Below the pieces are notes generated by a model that saw only the letters and a program-made list of their open reading frames with translations, made no database searches and was not told where the DNA came from. Source: JADJNW01 sp964517145 (GTDB taxonomy: Bacteria; Bacteroidota; Bacteroidia; Chitinophagales; Saprospiraceae). From it: 64,000 nucleotides of DNA. Made by a program: the position numbers and the translations under genes. Positions 42,665-51,548 of this stretch are shown here, piece after piece; position 1 is the stretch's first letter, and the number at the start of each line of letters is the position of its first letter. The DNA lies in assembly GCA_964517145.1 (NCBI GenBank), contig CAZFBN010000007.1, positions 1 through 64,000 on the forward strand, in the 5' to 3' direction.

Positions 42665-45600
42665 TTAAAAAGAAAGATTCAAACCAAAAGTATAGGTACG
42701 TGCCAGTGGATAAGAAGCATAGTCTTCACCTGGATTCAATGCGCTATCCGGGCGGCTGTTCACCTCGGGGTTGTACCCTAAATAATCTGTAAAAGTAAAT
42801 GGGTTTTGTACAGTGGCATATACGCGCAAGTTGCTGATCTTAGCGCGTTGCGTCAAAGTACGAGGCAGCGTATAACCCAAAGTGATGTTGCGGACACGCG
42901 TGTAAGAGCCATCTTCGAGGTGCCAGTTGGAAGTCTGACCATTTGAACCCGTTGCCAAGCGGTTGGCACGGTTGGTTTGACCATCGCCTGGCTGCGACTC
43001 AGAAATCCAGCGATTTAAAGAACCGCGCATCAGGTTCATGTTTCCTTCGATGTTGTAAATATAACGACGCATCAGGTTCAAAATCTCCTGACCTTGAGCA
43101 CCTTGCATAGAAGCGCTGAGGTCAAAACCTTTGTAATCGAGGCTCAGTGTCAAACCGTAGGTATAATCAGGGAAGTAATTGCCCTGAATCACCCGGTCTG
43201 ATGCAAAGTCAATTTTACCATCGCCATTTACGTCAAGATAGCGGAAATCACCCGGACGAGCATTTGCTACACGTGGCACGGCATCCAATTCTGCCTGATT
43301 GTTGAAAACGCCATCATAAACCGGATTGTAATAAGATCCAATCGGTTCGCCTGGCGTCGTGATCCACAGCGTTACCCCCGTACCACCGGCAGTCAGAATT
43401 TGTGGTACACCTGGCGCCAAGCTGATCACCTCATTTTTATTTGTTGCAAAGTTACCACTGATAGACCATCCCAGATCACCGATGCGATCCTGTAAATTCA
43501 AAGTCGCTTCAAAACCACGGTTCTCCACTTCGCCAATGTTGCGCAATTCAGTTGTAAAACCAGAAGTCATCGGCACGGGTACGTTGAGCAACAGGTCGGT
43601 TGTAGTTGCAACATAATAATCCAATTCCATGTAAATTGCATCATTGAACAAGCCAAAGTCCAGACCTACGTCCACGGAGTTGGTTCTTTCCCAGCTCAGG
43701 TCAGGGTTCGAAGGTGTGCTTGGCGCCAAGCCGCTGTTGACCGTAGAACCACCCAAAACATAATTATCATAAGAAAGCTGCCCGATAGAACCGTAGTTGG
43801 GAATCTGATAGTTACCGGTGACACCATAGCTGGCGCGGAGTTTCAAATTGCTAATCACCTTATTACCCGCTAAGAATGGTTCGCCGGAAATGCGCCAGCC
43901 AATCGAAGCGGATGGGAAATAACCCCATTTATTGTTGTCACCAAAGCGAGAAGAACCATCCGCACGAATTGCTGCAGAAATGTAATATTTATTGTCATAA
44001 TTGTACTGTACCCGACCCAGACCGGACAGCAAAGACCACGCTTCTTCAAACGAACTACCGCTGGTAACCTGACCAGCATTCAAGGTTTGCACCAAGTCGT
44101 TCGGGAAGTTATTAGCATTCACTTCTTTTGAAATAAAATTTTCACGCTGTGCCGAGAAACCGGCAATTGCTGAAATGCTGTGCTTACCAATCGTCGTGTT
44201 GTAGTTCAACAGATTTTCCACCAGCCAGTTGGAGCTAAAGCGCGAACGCGCCGAACCGATGGCGATAGAAGGACCTTTGCGACCTACCGTTTCGAGCGTT
44301 GTCGGGCGGTAATATTCGCGTTGGAAATCATTTAGATCCGTACCGAAAGACAAACGATAGGTCAGGTTTTTCAAAATGCTATACTCTGCATAGGCATTCC
44401 CCAACAGACGCAGGTGGTCGAGGTTGTCCTCTACCAATTCTGCAACTGCCACCGGATTCAAAAAATCGGTCATCGCAAAACCCCAAGCATTAGCATCAAA
44501 ATTATACGAACCGTCTTCGTTGAAAACGGGCCAAATCGGCGAGATACTCAAAGCCAAGCCTACCACGGCTTCATCAAACCAAGGACCTTCACTGTTTACA
44601 ATATCATGCTTTGTCAAAGACGGATTGATGTTCAAACCTACTTTCAGTTTGCCAGAGGTCACATCCATGTTGAAACGACCGCTGTACCGCTTGAAACCAG
44701 AGCTGATAAGAATCCCCTGCTGATCCATGTATTCGCCGGAAGCGTAGTACCGGAAGTTTTCCGTACCACCCGAAATCGAAACGGAGTGATTTTGAATCGG
44801 CGCTTCGCGGAAAATGGCGTCCTGCCAGTCGGTGTTCGTCAAGCCCTGGGTATTGCTCAGGTAAGGTTGTACTTGAGGTGGAATCAAAGCAGCCGGCTGA
44901 TTGGGCACATTTTTGGCGCGGGTAGCATTGTCATCCGTATCTTGCCCAGCCGGGAAGCGGTCTTTGTAAGTATTATTCCGACCTTCAAAGTTGATTTGCG
45001 ACCATTCGTAAGCATTCAACATATCAATGCGCTTGGAAGTCTCCTGAATACCGTAGTATGCATTGTATGAAATAGTTGGTTTGCCAGACTTTCCTTTTTT
45101 GGTCGTAATCAGCACCACGCCGTTAGAACCCCGTGAACCATAGATTGCTGCCGCCGAAGCGTCTTTCAATACCTGAATGGACTCGATATCAGTTGGATTT
45201 AAAGTAGAAAGCACGTTGATCGGCGTCTCAGAATAGGAGCTACCTGGACGCTGCCCTGTCGCACGGTTGTTGTCATTCGAAATTGGTACACCATCAACTA
45301 CATATAATGGTTCATTGCCAGCTGTAATAGAACCAACCCCCCGAATGCTTACAGATACGCCCGCTCCTGGTGATCCGGAAGGCTGCAACACCTGCACCCC
45401 TGCCAATTTACCTACCAGTGCTTGATCGAAGCTGTTTACTGGTTGGTCTTTGATATCCCGTGCGCTGAGTGTTGCCACGGCAGTGGTCAGGTCTTTCTTC
45501 TGCTGTTGACCGTAGCCAATCACCACGACTTCGTTCAGTTGCGTAGCATCTTCCGACAGCACCACATCAATGATCGTTCTACCTGCAATGTTTACTTCCT

Positions 45601-45871
45601 GCGTTTGGTAGCCGATATAAGAAAAGATCAGTGCCGTAGCTTCAGCAGGTACATTTACAGAATAATTTCCATCCAGATCAGTGATGGAGCCTGCGTTGGT
45701 GCCTTTTGCCAAAACGTTGACACCTGGCAGCGGATCGCCCGTAGAAGCATCTGTAACAGTACCAGTGATTGTCATTTGTGCCAATGCTTGCACATTGGAC
45801 AGGGCAAGAAATGCAAGTAGCAGACAAAAACGAAATACCGCTCTGTCTTGCATGTTTGCGACAAGTTTCAT
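42665..45871 (-). CDS. SusC/RagA-family TonB-linked outer-membrane transporter
   Basis: 1068 residues. Signal peptide (FCLLLAFLALSNVQALAQ), a carboxypeptidase-regulatory-like domain (about 33-108, GDPLPGVNVLAKGTNAGSIT), TonB-box region, plug (GVQVLQPSGSPGAGVSVSIR, NEPLYVVDGVPISNDNN, KDASAAAIYGSRGSNGVVLI) and a barrel ending FGLNLSF. An alternative start is ATG at 45853. No glycoside hydrolase lies nearby; the only enzyme in the unit is the PI-PLC-like protein. Likely the first gene of the operon, with a hairpin in its leader. Confidence 0.95.
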   Translation of the reverse strand: MKLVANMQDRAVFRFCLLLAFLALSNVQALAQMTITGTVTDASTGDPLPGVNVLAKGTNAGSITDLDGNYSVNVPAEATALIFSYIGYQTQEVNIAGRTIIDVVLSEDATQLNEVVVIGYGQQQKKDLTTAVATLSARDIKDQPVNSFDQALVGKLAGVQVLQPSGSPGAGVSVSIRGVGSITAGNEPLYVVDGVPISNDNNRATGQRPGSSYSETPINVLSTLNPTDIESIQVLKDASAAAIYGSRGSNGVVLITTKKGKSGKPTISYNAYYGIQETSKRIDMLNAYEWSQINFEGRNNTYKDRFPAGQDTDDNATRAKNVPNQPAALIPPQVQPYLSNTQGLTNTDWQDAIFREAPIQNHSVSISGGTENFRYYASGEYMDQQGILISSGFKRYSGRFNMDVTSGKLKVGLNINPSLTKHDIVNSEGPWFDEAVVGLALSISPIWPVFNEDGSYNFDANAWGFAMTDFLNPVAVAELVEDNLDHLRLLGNAYAEYSILKNLTYRLSFGTDLNDFQREYYRPTTLETVGRKGPSIAIGSARSRFSSNWLVENLLNYNTTIGKHSISAIAGFSAQRENFISKEVNANNFPNDLVQTLNAGQVTSGSSFEEAWSLLSGLGRVQYNYDNKYYISAAIRADGSSRFGDNNKWGYFPSASIGWRISGEPFLAGNKVISNLKLRASYGVTGNYQIPNYGSIGQLSYDNYVLGGSTVNSGLAPSTPSNPDLSWERTNSVDVGLDFGLFNDAIYMELDYYVATTTDLLLNVPVPMTSGFTTELRNIGEVENRGFEATLNLQDRIGDLGWSISGNFATNKNEVISLAPGVPQILTAGGTGVTLWITTPGEPIGSYYNPVYDGVFNNQAELDAVPRVANARPGDFRYLDVNGDGKIDFASDRVIQGNYFPDYTYGLTLSLDYKGFDLSASMQGAQGQEILNLMRRYIYNIEGNMNLMRGSLNRWISESQPGDGQTNRANRLATGSNGQTSNWHLEDGSYTRVRNITLGYTLPRTLTQRAKISNLRVYATVQNPFTFTDYLGYNPEVNSRPDSALNPGEDYASYPLARTYTFGLNLSF

Positions 45872-46261
45872 AATTTAGTTGAGTTTAATTGTTAAAATTA
45901 AATCGGAATTTTGCCGGAGTCTTTTGCAAAGGGCTTCGGCTTTTTAATCGCCAAAGATGAGAATGGATTGTAAATTATGTAAGAAGTAATAATTAAACGT
46001 AAGTTAAAAAGAGACGCCTTTTTTGTATAAAATCGTTGTACCTCCCTCATTTTCAATACAATGATTTAATTAAAAATTAACACGGCTTTTTATAATATTG
46101 ACTTTTTTTTAAGAATATTGATCTTCAACTCGGAAGTCAGAAGCCAGAAATCAGATGTCGGATCACATAGAGAACAAAGTGTTATTTTTCTGGAAAAAGG
46201 TCTTCGTTTAACGAAATTGACACCATAAAATTTTTTTAACAAACTAAAACCAAAATTTTTT
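45872..46261. other. Divergent gap upstream of susC
   Basis: It holds the hairpin at 45913-45945 and, on the minus strand, a CATCTTTG element near 45950 that could be a -7 variant for susC. Near 46129-46160 it has a phrase-like repeat (AAGTCAGAAGCCAGAAATCAG) resembling the one that ends the GT4 gene. No gene is seen. Confidence 0.45.
45913..45945. terminator. Hairpin with T-run in the susC leader
   Basis: GCCGGAGTC and GGCTTCGGC form a 9-bp stem with two G-T pairs and are followed by TTTTT on the plus strand. It could be a terminator for plus-strand reading or, on the minus strand, a leader hairpin of the susC mRNA. Confidence 0.45.
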
Positions 46262-46645
46262 ATGAATGCTTCAACCAATGCACTAAACTGGTTTGAAATT
46301 CCAGTCACTGACATCACCCGCGCAAAGAGCTTTTACGAAACGATTTTTGGTATTGAAATGCAACAAGTGGAAATGATGGGTATGCACATGGCAATGTTTC
46401 CGACTGATGGGATGAGCGGCAAAGTAGGTGGCGGACTCGTGCAAAGCGAGATGCACGTGCCAAGTACGGATGGCGCTGTTATTTATTTGAATGGCAATCC
46501 TGATTTGACTGCTGTACTCGAAAAAATTGAATCCGCAGGCGGCCAAGTGGTAATGCCTAAAACGCACATTGACGAAGAAACCGGTTACATGGCGTTTTTC
46601 ATGGACACGGAAGGCAACAAGGTAGGCTTGCACTCCAACGCTTAA
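46262..46645 (+). CDS. VOC (glyoxalase/dioxygenase-fold) family protein
   Basis: 127 residues with the two beta-alpha-beta-beta-beta modules: NWFEIPVTDITRAKSFYETI with FGIEMQ, then AVIYLNGNPDLTAVLEKIES with AGGQVVMPKTHIDE and GYMAFFMDTEGNKVGLHS. The family includes metal enzymes and antibiotic-binding proteins; YdbC-like members of this size are mostly uncharacterised. Followed by a good terminator. Confidence 0.88.
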   Translation: MNASTNALNWFEIPVTDITRAKSFYETIFGIEMQQVEMMGMHMAMFPTDGMSGKVGGGLVQSEMHVPSTDGAVIYLNGNPDLTAVLEKIESAGGQVVMPKTHIDEETGYMAFFMDTEGNKVGLHSNA

Positions 46646-46678
46646 GCATTTTTTTAAACAAACGAAAAACGACAAAAG

Positions 46679-46712
46679 AGACCGTGCGATTGGAAAACCG
46701 TGCGGTCTTTTT
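46679..46712 (+). terminator. Terminator of the VOC gene
   Basis: AGACCGTGCG and CGTGCGGTCT pair over 10 bp (two G-T pairs) around a 10-nt loop, then TTTTTT. It lies 34 bases after the VOC stop codon. Confidence 0.82.
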
Positions 46713-46758
46713 TATTTTGTGCCGACTCAAATCGTACCTATCATAACTCGAACCGACT

Positions 46759-48393
46759 ATGACCAAAATCAACGTAGAACGCAGCAAAAATGAAGATGCC
46801 ATGAAGCTGCTGCTCGCCCGCATGAATTACCGCCTGGAACGCATCAAACAAGGCGGCGGGCAAAAGAAAATTGACAAGGAGCACGAACAAGGTAAAATGA
46901 CCGCGCGTGAACGGGTGGCTTACCTCATTGATGAAGATTCCACTTTTTTGGAAATTGGCGCTTTCGCTGGGTTTGAAATGTATGAAGAGCATGGCGGCTG
47001 CCCGGCGGCGGGTGTGATCGTTGGCATTGGGCGCGTACGCGGTCGGCAGTGCGTGATCGTAGCCAATGATGCGACGGTAAAAGCAGGCGCGTGGTTTCCC
47101 ATCACCGGTAAAAAGAATTTGCGAGCGCAAGAAATCGCGATGGAAAATCGCATTCCCATCATTTATTTGGTGGATAGCGCGGGGGTTTTCTTACCGATGC
47201 AGGATGAAATTTTCCCCGATAAAGAACATTTTGGGCGTATTTTTAGAAACAATGCCAAGATGTCTAGCATGGGCATCCCGCAGATTGCAGCCATTATGGG
47301 CAGTTGCGTAGCGGGCGGCGCGTACTTGCCGATTATGAGTGATGAGGCCTTGATCGTCGAAGGCACGGGTTCAATTTTCCTTGCCGGACCTTATTTGGTC
47401 AAAGCTGCCATTGGCGAAGCCGTTGATAAAGAGACCCTTGGTGGCGCTACGACGCAGTCTGAAATTTCGGGCGTGACCGATTACAAAATGCCCAACGACC
47501 AGACTTGTCTGAATACGATTAAGGATTTGATTGACAAAATCGGGCATTTTGACAAAGCAGGTTTTGATCGCATCGAATCGAAAGCCCCCCATTTTGACTC
47601 AGAAGAACTGTTGGGCATCATGCCAGAAGAATCTTCGCGCCCTTATAACACCGTAGAATTATTGAAACGCCTCGTCGATGATTCGGAACTCACTTTTTAC
47701 AAAAAAGACTACGGCAGAACGATCATTTGTGCGTATGCGCGCATTGACGGCTGGTCAGTGGGCATCGTTGTGAATAATCGCGAGGTCGTGAAAAACGCGA
47801 AGGGTGAAATGCAATTTGGCGGTGTTATCTATTCTGATTCAGCTGATAAAGCCACGCGTTTTATATTAAATTGCAATCAAAAGAAAATCCCGCTGGTTTT
47901 TCTGCACGATGTAACGGGATTCATGGTTGGCTCGCGCTCGGAGCATGGCGGCATTATCAAAGACGGTGCGAAAATGGTGAATGCAGTTGCCAATTCTACT
48001 GTTCCGAAATTTAGCATTGTCATTGGCAATTCTTACGGAGCCGGTAATTACGCCATGTGCGGCAAAGCCTACGATCCGCGCCTCATTGTCGCTTGGCCCA
48101 CTGCCAAAATCGCCGTGATGGGTGGCGCACAAGCTGCTAAAACTTTATTGCAAATACAAGTCTCCGGTTTAAAAGCCAAAGGACAAGTGATTGATCCTGA
48201 GGAAGAAAAGCGATTATTACAAGAAATTACCGACCGCTACGACAACCAAACCACGCCTTACTACGCTGCCGCCCGCCTTTGGGTGGACGCCATCATTGAC
48301 CCACGCGAAACGCGCCGCTGGATTTCGGAAGGTATTGAAATGGCAAATAATGCGCCGGTGGAACGATTTAATGTGGGAGTGATACAGACGTAA
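46759..48393 (+). CDS. Acyl-CoA carboxylase carboxyltransferase (beta) subunit
   Basis: 544 residues, the usual length of MccB/PccB-type subunits. N-terminal half: KIDKEHEQGKMTARERVAYL, GRQCVIVANDATVKAGAWFP, IYLVDSAGVFLPMQDEIFPD, GIPQIAAIMGSCVAGGAYLP. C-terminal half: IPLVFLHDVTGFMVGSRSEH, VIGNSYGAGNYAMCGKAYDP, VMGGAQAAKTLLQIQ. The two crotonase-like halves hold the acyl-CoA and carboxybiotin sites. The LPMQDEIFPDKEHFG motif fits methylcrotonyl-CoA carboxylase (leucine breakdown) better than propionyl-CoA carboxylase. The biotin carboxylase subunit is not in the window. Confidence 0.88.
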   Translation: MTKINVERSKNEDAMKLLLARMNYRLERIKQGGGQKKIDKEHEQGKMTARERVAYLIDEDSTFLEIGAFAGFEMYEEHGGCPAAGVIVGIGRVRGRQCVIVANDATVKAGAWFPITGKKNLRAQEIAMENRIPIIYLVDSAGVFLPMQDEIFPDKEHFGRIFRNNAKMSSMGIPQIAAIMGSCVAGGAYLPIMSDEALIVEGTGSIFLAGPYLVKAAIGEAVDKETLGGATTQSEISGVTDYKMPNDQTCLNTIKDLIDKIGHFDKAGFDRIESKAPHFDSEELLGIMPEESSRPYNTVELLKRLVDDSELTFYKKDYGRTIICAYARIDGWSVGIVVNNREVVKNAKGEMQFGGVIYSDSADKATRFILNCNQKKIPLVFLHDVTGFMVGSRSEHGGIIKDGAKMVNAVANSTVPKFSIVIGNSYGAGNYAMCGKAYDPRLIVAWPTAKIAVMGGAQAAKTLLQIQVSGLKAKGQVIDPEEEKRLLQEITDRYDNQTTPYYAAARLWVDAIIDPRETRRWISEGIEMANNAPVERFNVGVIQT

Positions 48394-48682
48394 ATTCTTT
48401 ATTTCTCATTTGATATTTATTATTTAATGATTGTTGAATTGTAATAATACTTAGAATTGACAAATGAAAATACCGTATTTTTTTTATATTCCCAATATTA
48501 ATTACAGGGAAGTTATTTAAAATTAAAGATTTTATTTAATATATAAACTAACTGGTGTCGTTGATAAAGCATCTAATTTCGCCCCGAAGGCGCCCCCGAA
48601 GGGATTCCTTTGGATGCACGCACAGTGGGCGCCTCCGCGAGAGATAACATTGATTTAGGCATCAACGCAATTTTTTAAAACA
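48394..48682. other. Gap with a REP-like GC-rich palindrome
   Basis: Within AT-rich sequence, GGCGCCC (48589-48595) and GGGCGCC (48627-48633) bound an island of high G+C. It contains CCGAAGGGATTCCTTTGGA (48596-48614), which is 16/19 identical to a motif at 29619-29637. It resembles a repetitive extragenic palindrome. Confidence 0.6.
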
Positions 48683-49045
48683 ATGAAAATCAGTCATTTA
48701 TTACTTGGCACATTGGCTGCTGTAATGGCTGCCATTATCAAAAAATGGGTTCGTCCGGCAGTTGTTGCGCGTGGAATAGAGGATGTTGGATTATCGGATT
48801 ATAGTCCAAGTTTTTTATATGTTTTTGGCTTACTTTTGTTTCTAACAGCTTTTAAAGCCTTGGAACGGTACAATCGCTACCTCCTTATTGGGGGTTTTTT
48901 AGGTGCTGTTCTTTACGAAATATTACAAATTGTATTCTTTCCAGCGCGTACATTTGATTGGGGCGATCTCATTGCCACTTTGCTGGGCGCTGCATGTAGT
49001 TATGCTGTTATTTTAACACTTCAAAACGGCATGAAAATCAGCTAA
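48683..49045 (+). CDS. Small membrane protein, VanZ/DUF2809-like
   Basis: 120 residues with three to four hydrophobic segments (LLLGTLAAVMAAIIKKWV, FLYVFGLLLFLTAFKAL, YLLIGGFLGAVLYEILQ, DLIATLLGAACSYAVIL). The FDWGDLIATLLG motif near the end is common to VanZ-like and DUF2809-like proteins. Function unknown. It ends 94 bases before the sulfur cluster and may be unrelated to it. Confidence 0.6.
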   Translation: MKISHLLLGTLAAVMAAIIKKWVRPAVVARGIEDVGLSDYSPSFLYVFGLLLFLTAFKALERYNRYLLIGGFLGAVLYEILQIVFFPARTFDWGDLIATLLGAACSYAVILTLQNGMKIS

Positions 49046-49071
49046 ATAGTTGATAAATATCACCTTACTCC

Positions 49072-49087
49072 TGTGATATAGATCACA
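49072..49087. promoter_or_regulatory. CRP/FNR-type palindrome upstream of the sulfur cluster
   Basis: TGTGATATAGATCACA is a perfect TGTGA-N6-TCACA palindrome, identical in form to the E. coli CRP consensus. It is centred about 60 bases before the ATG of the sulfide:quinone reductase-like gene and about 30 bases upstream of a GATCTTTG element (49109-49116) that could be a -7 variant, a position suited to activation. Confidence 0.7.
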
Positions 49088-49139
49088 TTTACCGGCTTGT
49101 TTCCTGGCGATCTTTGTATCAAACAAAAAACAGGCGAAC

Positions 49140-50402
49140 ATGAAAAATTTGGTGATACTAGGAGCGGGCTCCGCCGGAACAATGATGGCAAATCATTTGG
49201 TAAAAAAGCTCAATCTCGATGAATGGAAAATTACCATAGTAGATCAAGCCAAACAACACTACTACCAGCCAGGGTTTCTTTTTATCCCTTTCAATATTTA
49301 TGATGAAAAAGATGTATATAAACCAATTCAAAAATTCATACCCAAAGAAGTTGGTTTTATACAAAGCCCCATAGATCGAGTGGAGGGCGCATCCAACCAG
49401 GTTTTTCTTGAAGATGGTCAGGTCTTAAATTATGATATTCTCATTATTGCAACCGGCTCGCACCCTGCACCTGAAGAAGTGCCCGGTATGAAGGGCGAGG
49501 GCTGGTACAAAGATGTATTTGATTTTTACACTTTTGAAGGAGCAGTAGCGCTGCGCAAAAAATTGGAAAATTGGGAAGGTGGCAAATTGGTCGTCCACAT
49601 CACCGAAATGCCTATTAAATGCCCGGTAGCGCCACTCGAATTTGCTTTTCTAGCCGATGACTATTTTAAGAAAAAAGGCATGCGCGATAAAGTACAGATT
49701 TTTTACGTAACGCCATTGTCGGGCGCATTCACCAAGCCAGTCGCTGCTAAAAAATTAGGCTATTTGCTCGAGCATAAAAACATAGAAATTATTGGCGATT
49801 TTTATATCGAAAGTGTTGATAATGAAGCAAAAAAGATAGTGGATTATGGTGGTGCAGAAGTAGAATATGATTTATTAGTCACCGTTCCACTCAATAAAGG
49901 CAGTGAAGCAATGGGACGCTCGGGTTTGGGTGACGAATTAAATTTTGTACCAACCAACATGCACACCCTTCAAGCCGAAGCATTTGAAAATATTTTTGTG
50001 ATTGGTGATGCAACCAATGTACCTACTTCCAAAGCGGGCTCGGTAGCGCATTTTGAAGCTGAAATTTTAACCGAAAATATATTGCTTTATATCAAAGGCG
50101 AGCCGCTGAAAGCTGATTTTGATGGGCACGCCAACTGTTTTGTAGAAACGGGGCACGGAAAAGCATTGTTAATTGACTTTAATTACGAGCAAGAACCCGT
50201 AGAAGGTACTTTCCCGATTCCTGGAATGGGACCTATGAAACTAATGAAGGAATCTCGACTCAATCACTGGGGCAAAATGGCATTTTACTGGATTTATTGG
50301 AATATGCTGCTGAAAGGTATTCCGATCCCATTCGTCAAACCACAGATGTCGAAAGCAGGTAAGAAAATTACAGAAAAGCCTGAATTGCAAGAAGTTGATT
50401 AA
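49140..50402 (+). CDS. Sulfide:quinone oxidoreductase-like FAD protein
   Basis: 420 residues. FAD-binding GxGxxG in VILGAGSAGTMMANHL (6-21), second dinucleotide motif near ILIIATGSHPAPEEVPG (100-116), and a C-terminal FAD contact AFENIFVIGDATNVPTSKAG (281-300). Two cysteines, Cys161 (MPIKCPVAPLEF) and Cys333 (GHANCFVETG), lie where SQR enzymes keep their redox pair. The enzyme would oxidise sulfide to persulfide or polysulfide at the membrane and reduce quinone. The adjacent TusE/DsrC and DsrE genes strengthen a sulfur role. The absence of a third cysteine fits only some SQR types. Confidence 0.85.
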   Translation: MKNLVILGAGSAGTMMANHLVKKLNLDEWKITIVDQAKQHYYQPGFLFIPFNIYDEKDVYKPIQKFIPKEVGFIQSPIDRVEGASNQVFLEDGQVLNYDILIIATGSHPAPEEVPGMKGEGWYKDVFDFYTFEGAVALRKKLENWEGGKLVVHITEMPIKCPVAPLEFAFLADDYFKKKGMRDKVQIFYVTPLSGAFTKPVAAKKLGYLLEHKNIEIIGDFYIESVDNEAKKIVDYGGAEVEYDLLVTVPLNKGSEAMGRSGLGDELNFVPTNMHTLQAEAFENIFVIGDATNVPTSKAGSVAHFEAEILTENILLYIKGEPLKADFDGHANCFVETGHGKALLIDFNYEQEPVEGTFPIPGMGPMKLMKESRLNHWGKMAFYWIYWNMLLKGIPIPFVKPQMSKAGKKITEKPELQEVD

Positions 50403-50459
50403 ATTATTATAGAATCATTCAAATTATTATAGAATTTATTCACCATAAAAAATAGTATT

Positions 50460-50771
50460 ATGGAAAAGCTTATAAATGGAAAAACCATTCACACCACCGA
50501 TGAAGGATATTTAACCGATTTTTCGGAATGGTCTTCCGATATTGCTGAAACGATTGCGCTGGAGGAAGGCGTGGGCGCGTTGACTGCCAAACATTGGGAT
50601 GTGATTAAATATTTGCAAGATCAGCATCAGAAAAAAGTAGCGTTGACAATTCGTAAAATCGGATCAAGCGGCGTAACAGATATTAAAGAATTTTATGCAC
50701 TGTTTCCAGGTGGACCACTGAAAAAAGCAACCAAAATAGCGGGTATTCCAAAACCTGCCAGCTGTATTTAA
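50460..50771 (+). CDS. TusE/DsrC-family sulfur carrier with a single C-terminal cysteine
   Basis: 103 residues. Family stretches are DEGYLTDFSEWSSDIAETIA, LTAKHWDVIKYLQDQHQKK, FYALFPGGPLKKATKIAGIP and the penultimate-cysteine end KPASCI. In DsrC proteins that work with sulfite reductase a second cysteine occurs 11 residues earlier (ACK-IAG); here that place is Thr (ATK-IAG). The protein is therefore TusE-like, able to carry a persulfide on one cysteine but not to form the DsrC disulfide. It lies 57 bases after the SQR-like gene. Confidence 0.9.
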   Translation: MEKLINGKTIHTTDEGYLTDFSEWSSDIAETIALEEGVGALTAKHWDVIKYLQDQHQKKVALTIRKIGSSGVTDIKEFYALFPGGPLKKATKIAGIPKPASCI

Positions 50772-50815
50772 TTGCATCATATTAATTCATTATTCTTCAT
50801 AAAAAACGAAGTATC

Positions 50816-51343
50816 ATGACAGATTCAATGATAAATGAAGCCCCTTCAGCTAGTGGGATTCAAAATCCGGATACCTATCCGATCAAAAAAATGTGTTTTA
50901 TTCTTTCTAAAGCGACCATTGACAGCGTTTACGCCTGCTTTGTAATGGCGAATGGCGCGCGCATGGAAGGCATTGATGCAGAAATTTTCTTTACATTCTT
51001 TGGTTTGGAAGCCGTGAATAAAAAACGGATGGCGCACTTACACGTTGCCACCGTAGGCAATCCAGCCCTCCACATCCCAACGCTTCTTGGCGGTTTGCCT
51101 GGCATGGAGACAATCGTGTCCAACATGATGAAAAAACAAATGGAAGCGCTTGATTTGCCCGAAGTACCTGAATTCCTAGACATTCTCAGTGCTTCCGGCG
51201 CTCGGCTCTGGGCTTGCAAATTGGCAATGGATATGTTCAAACTAGAAAAAGAAGATATTTATGAAGGCGTAGAAGATATATTGACCATTGGTGAATTTTA
51301 CGAACGTGCCAAAGGCATTGGAACTCAAATCGTTTTCATTTAG
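50816..51343 (+). CDS. DsrE/DsrF/DsrH-like (DsrE2-type) sulfur-relay protein
   Basis: 175 residues. N-terminal KKMCFILSKATIDSVYACFV starts the Rossmann-like DsrE fold, followed by GARMEGIDAEIFFTFFGLEA. The conserved cysteine is in SGARLWACKLAMDMF, with EGVEDILTIGEFYERAKG after it. DsrE2-type proteins accept persulfide sulfur and pass it to partners such as TusA or DsrC. It is third in the unit (44-base gap) and followed by a strong terminator, closing a three-gene operon. Confidence 0.88.
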   Translation: MTDSMINEAPSASGIQNPDTYPIKKMCFILSKATIDSVYACFVMANGARMEGIDAEIFFTFFGLEAVNKKRMAHLHVATVGNPALHIPTLLGGLPGMETIVSNMMKKQMEALDLPEVPEFLDILSASGARLWACKLAMDMFKLEKEDIYEGVEDILTIGEFYERAKGIGTQIVFI

Positions 51344-51367
51344 TGCATTTTATATAAAAAGTAAGGG

Positions 51368-51400
51368 AGCCATCTTGTTGTTATCAGGATGGCTTTTTTT
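51368..51400 (+). terminator. Terminator of the sulfur operon
   Basis: AGCCATCTTG and CAGGATGGCT pair over 10 bp with one G-T pair around a 7-nt loop, immediately followed by TTTTTTT. It lies 25 bases after the DsrE-like stop codon. Confidence 0.88.
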
Positions 51401-51548
51401 ATTGTAATTAAATAAATAATTAAAAACACTAAATTCTTTAACATCGTTGTGTTTCAAAACTTAAATCCACGTATAAAATTGAACCTATCACAAAAAATAG
51501 CTTTCCTATATTGTAAGATGCAATTCCATCCACATAGACTGAAAAAGC

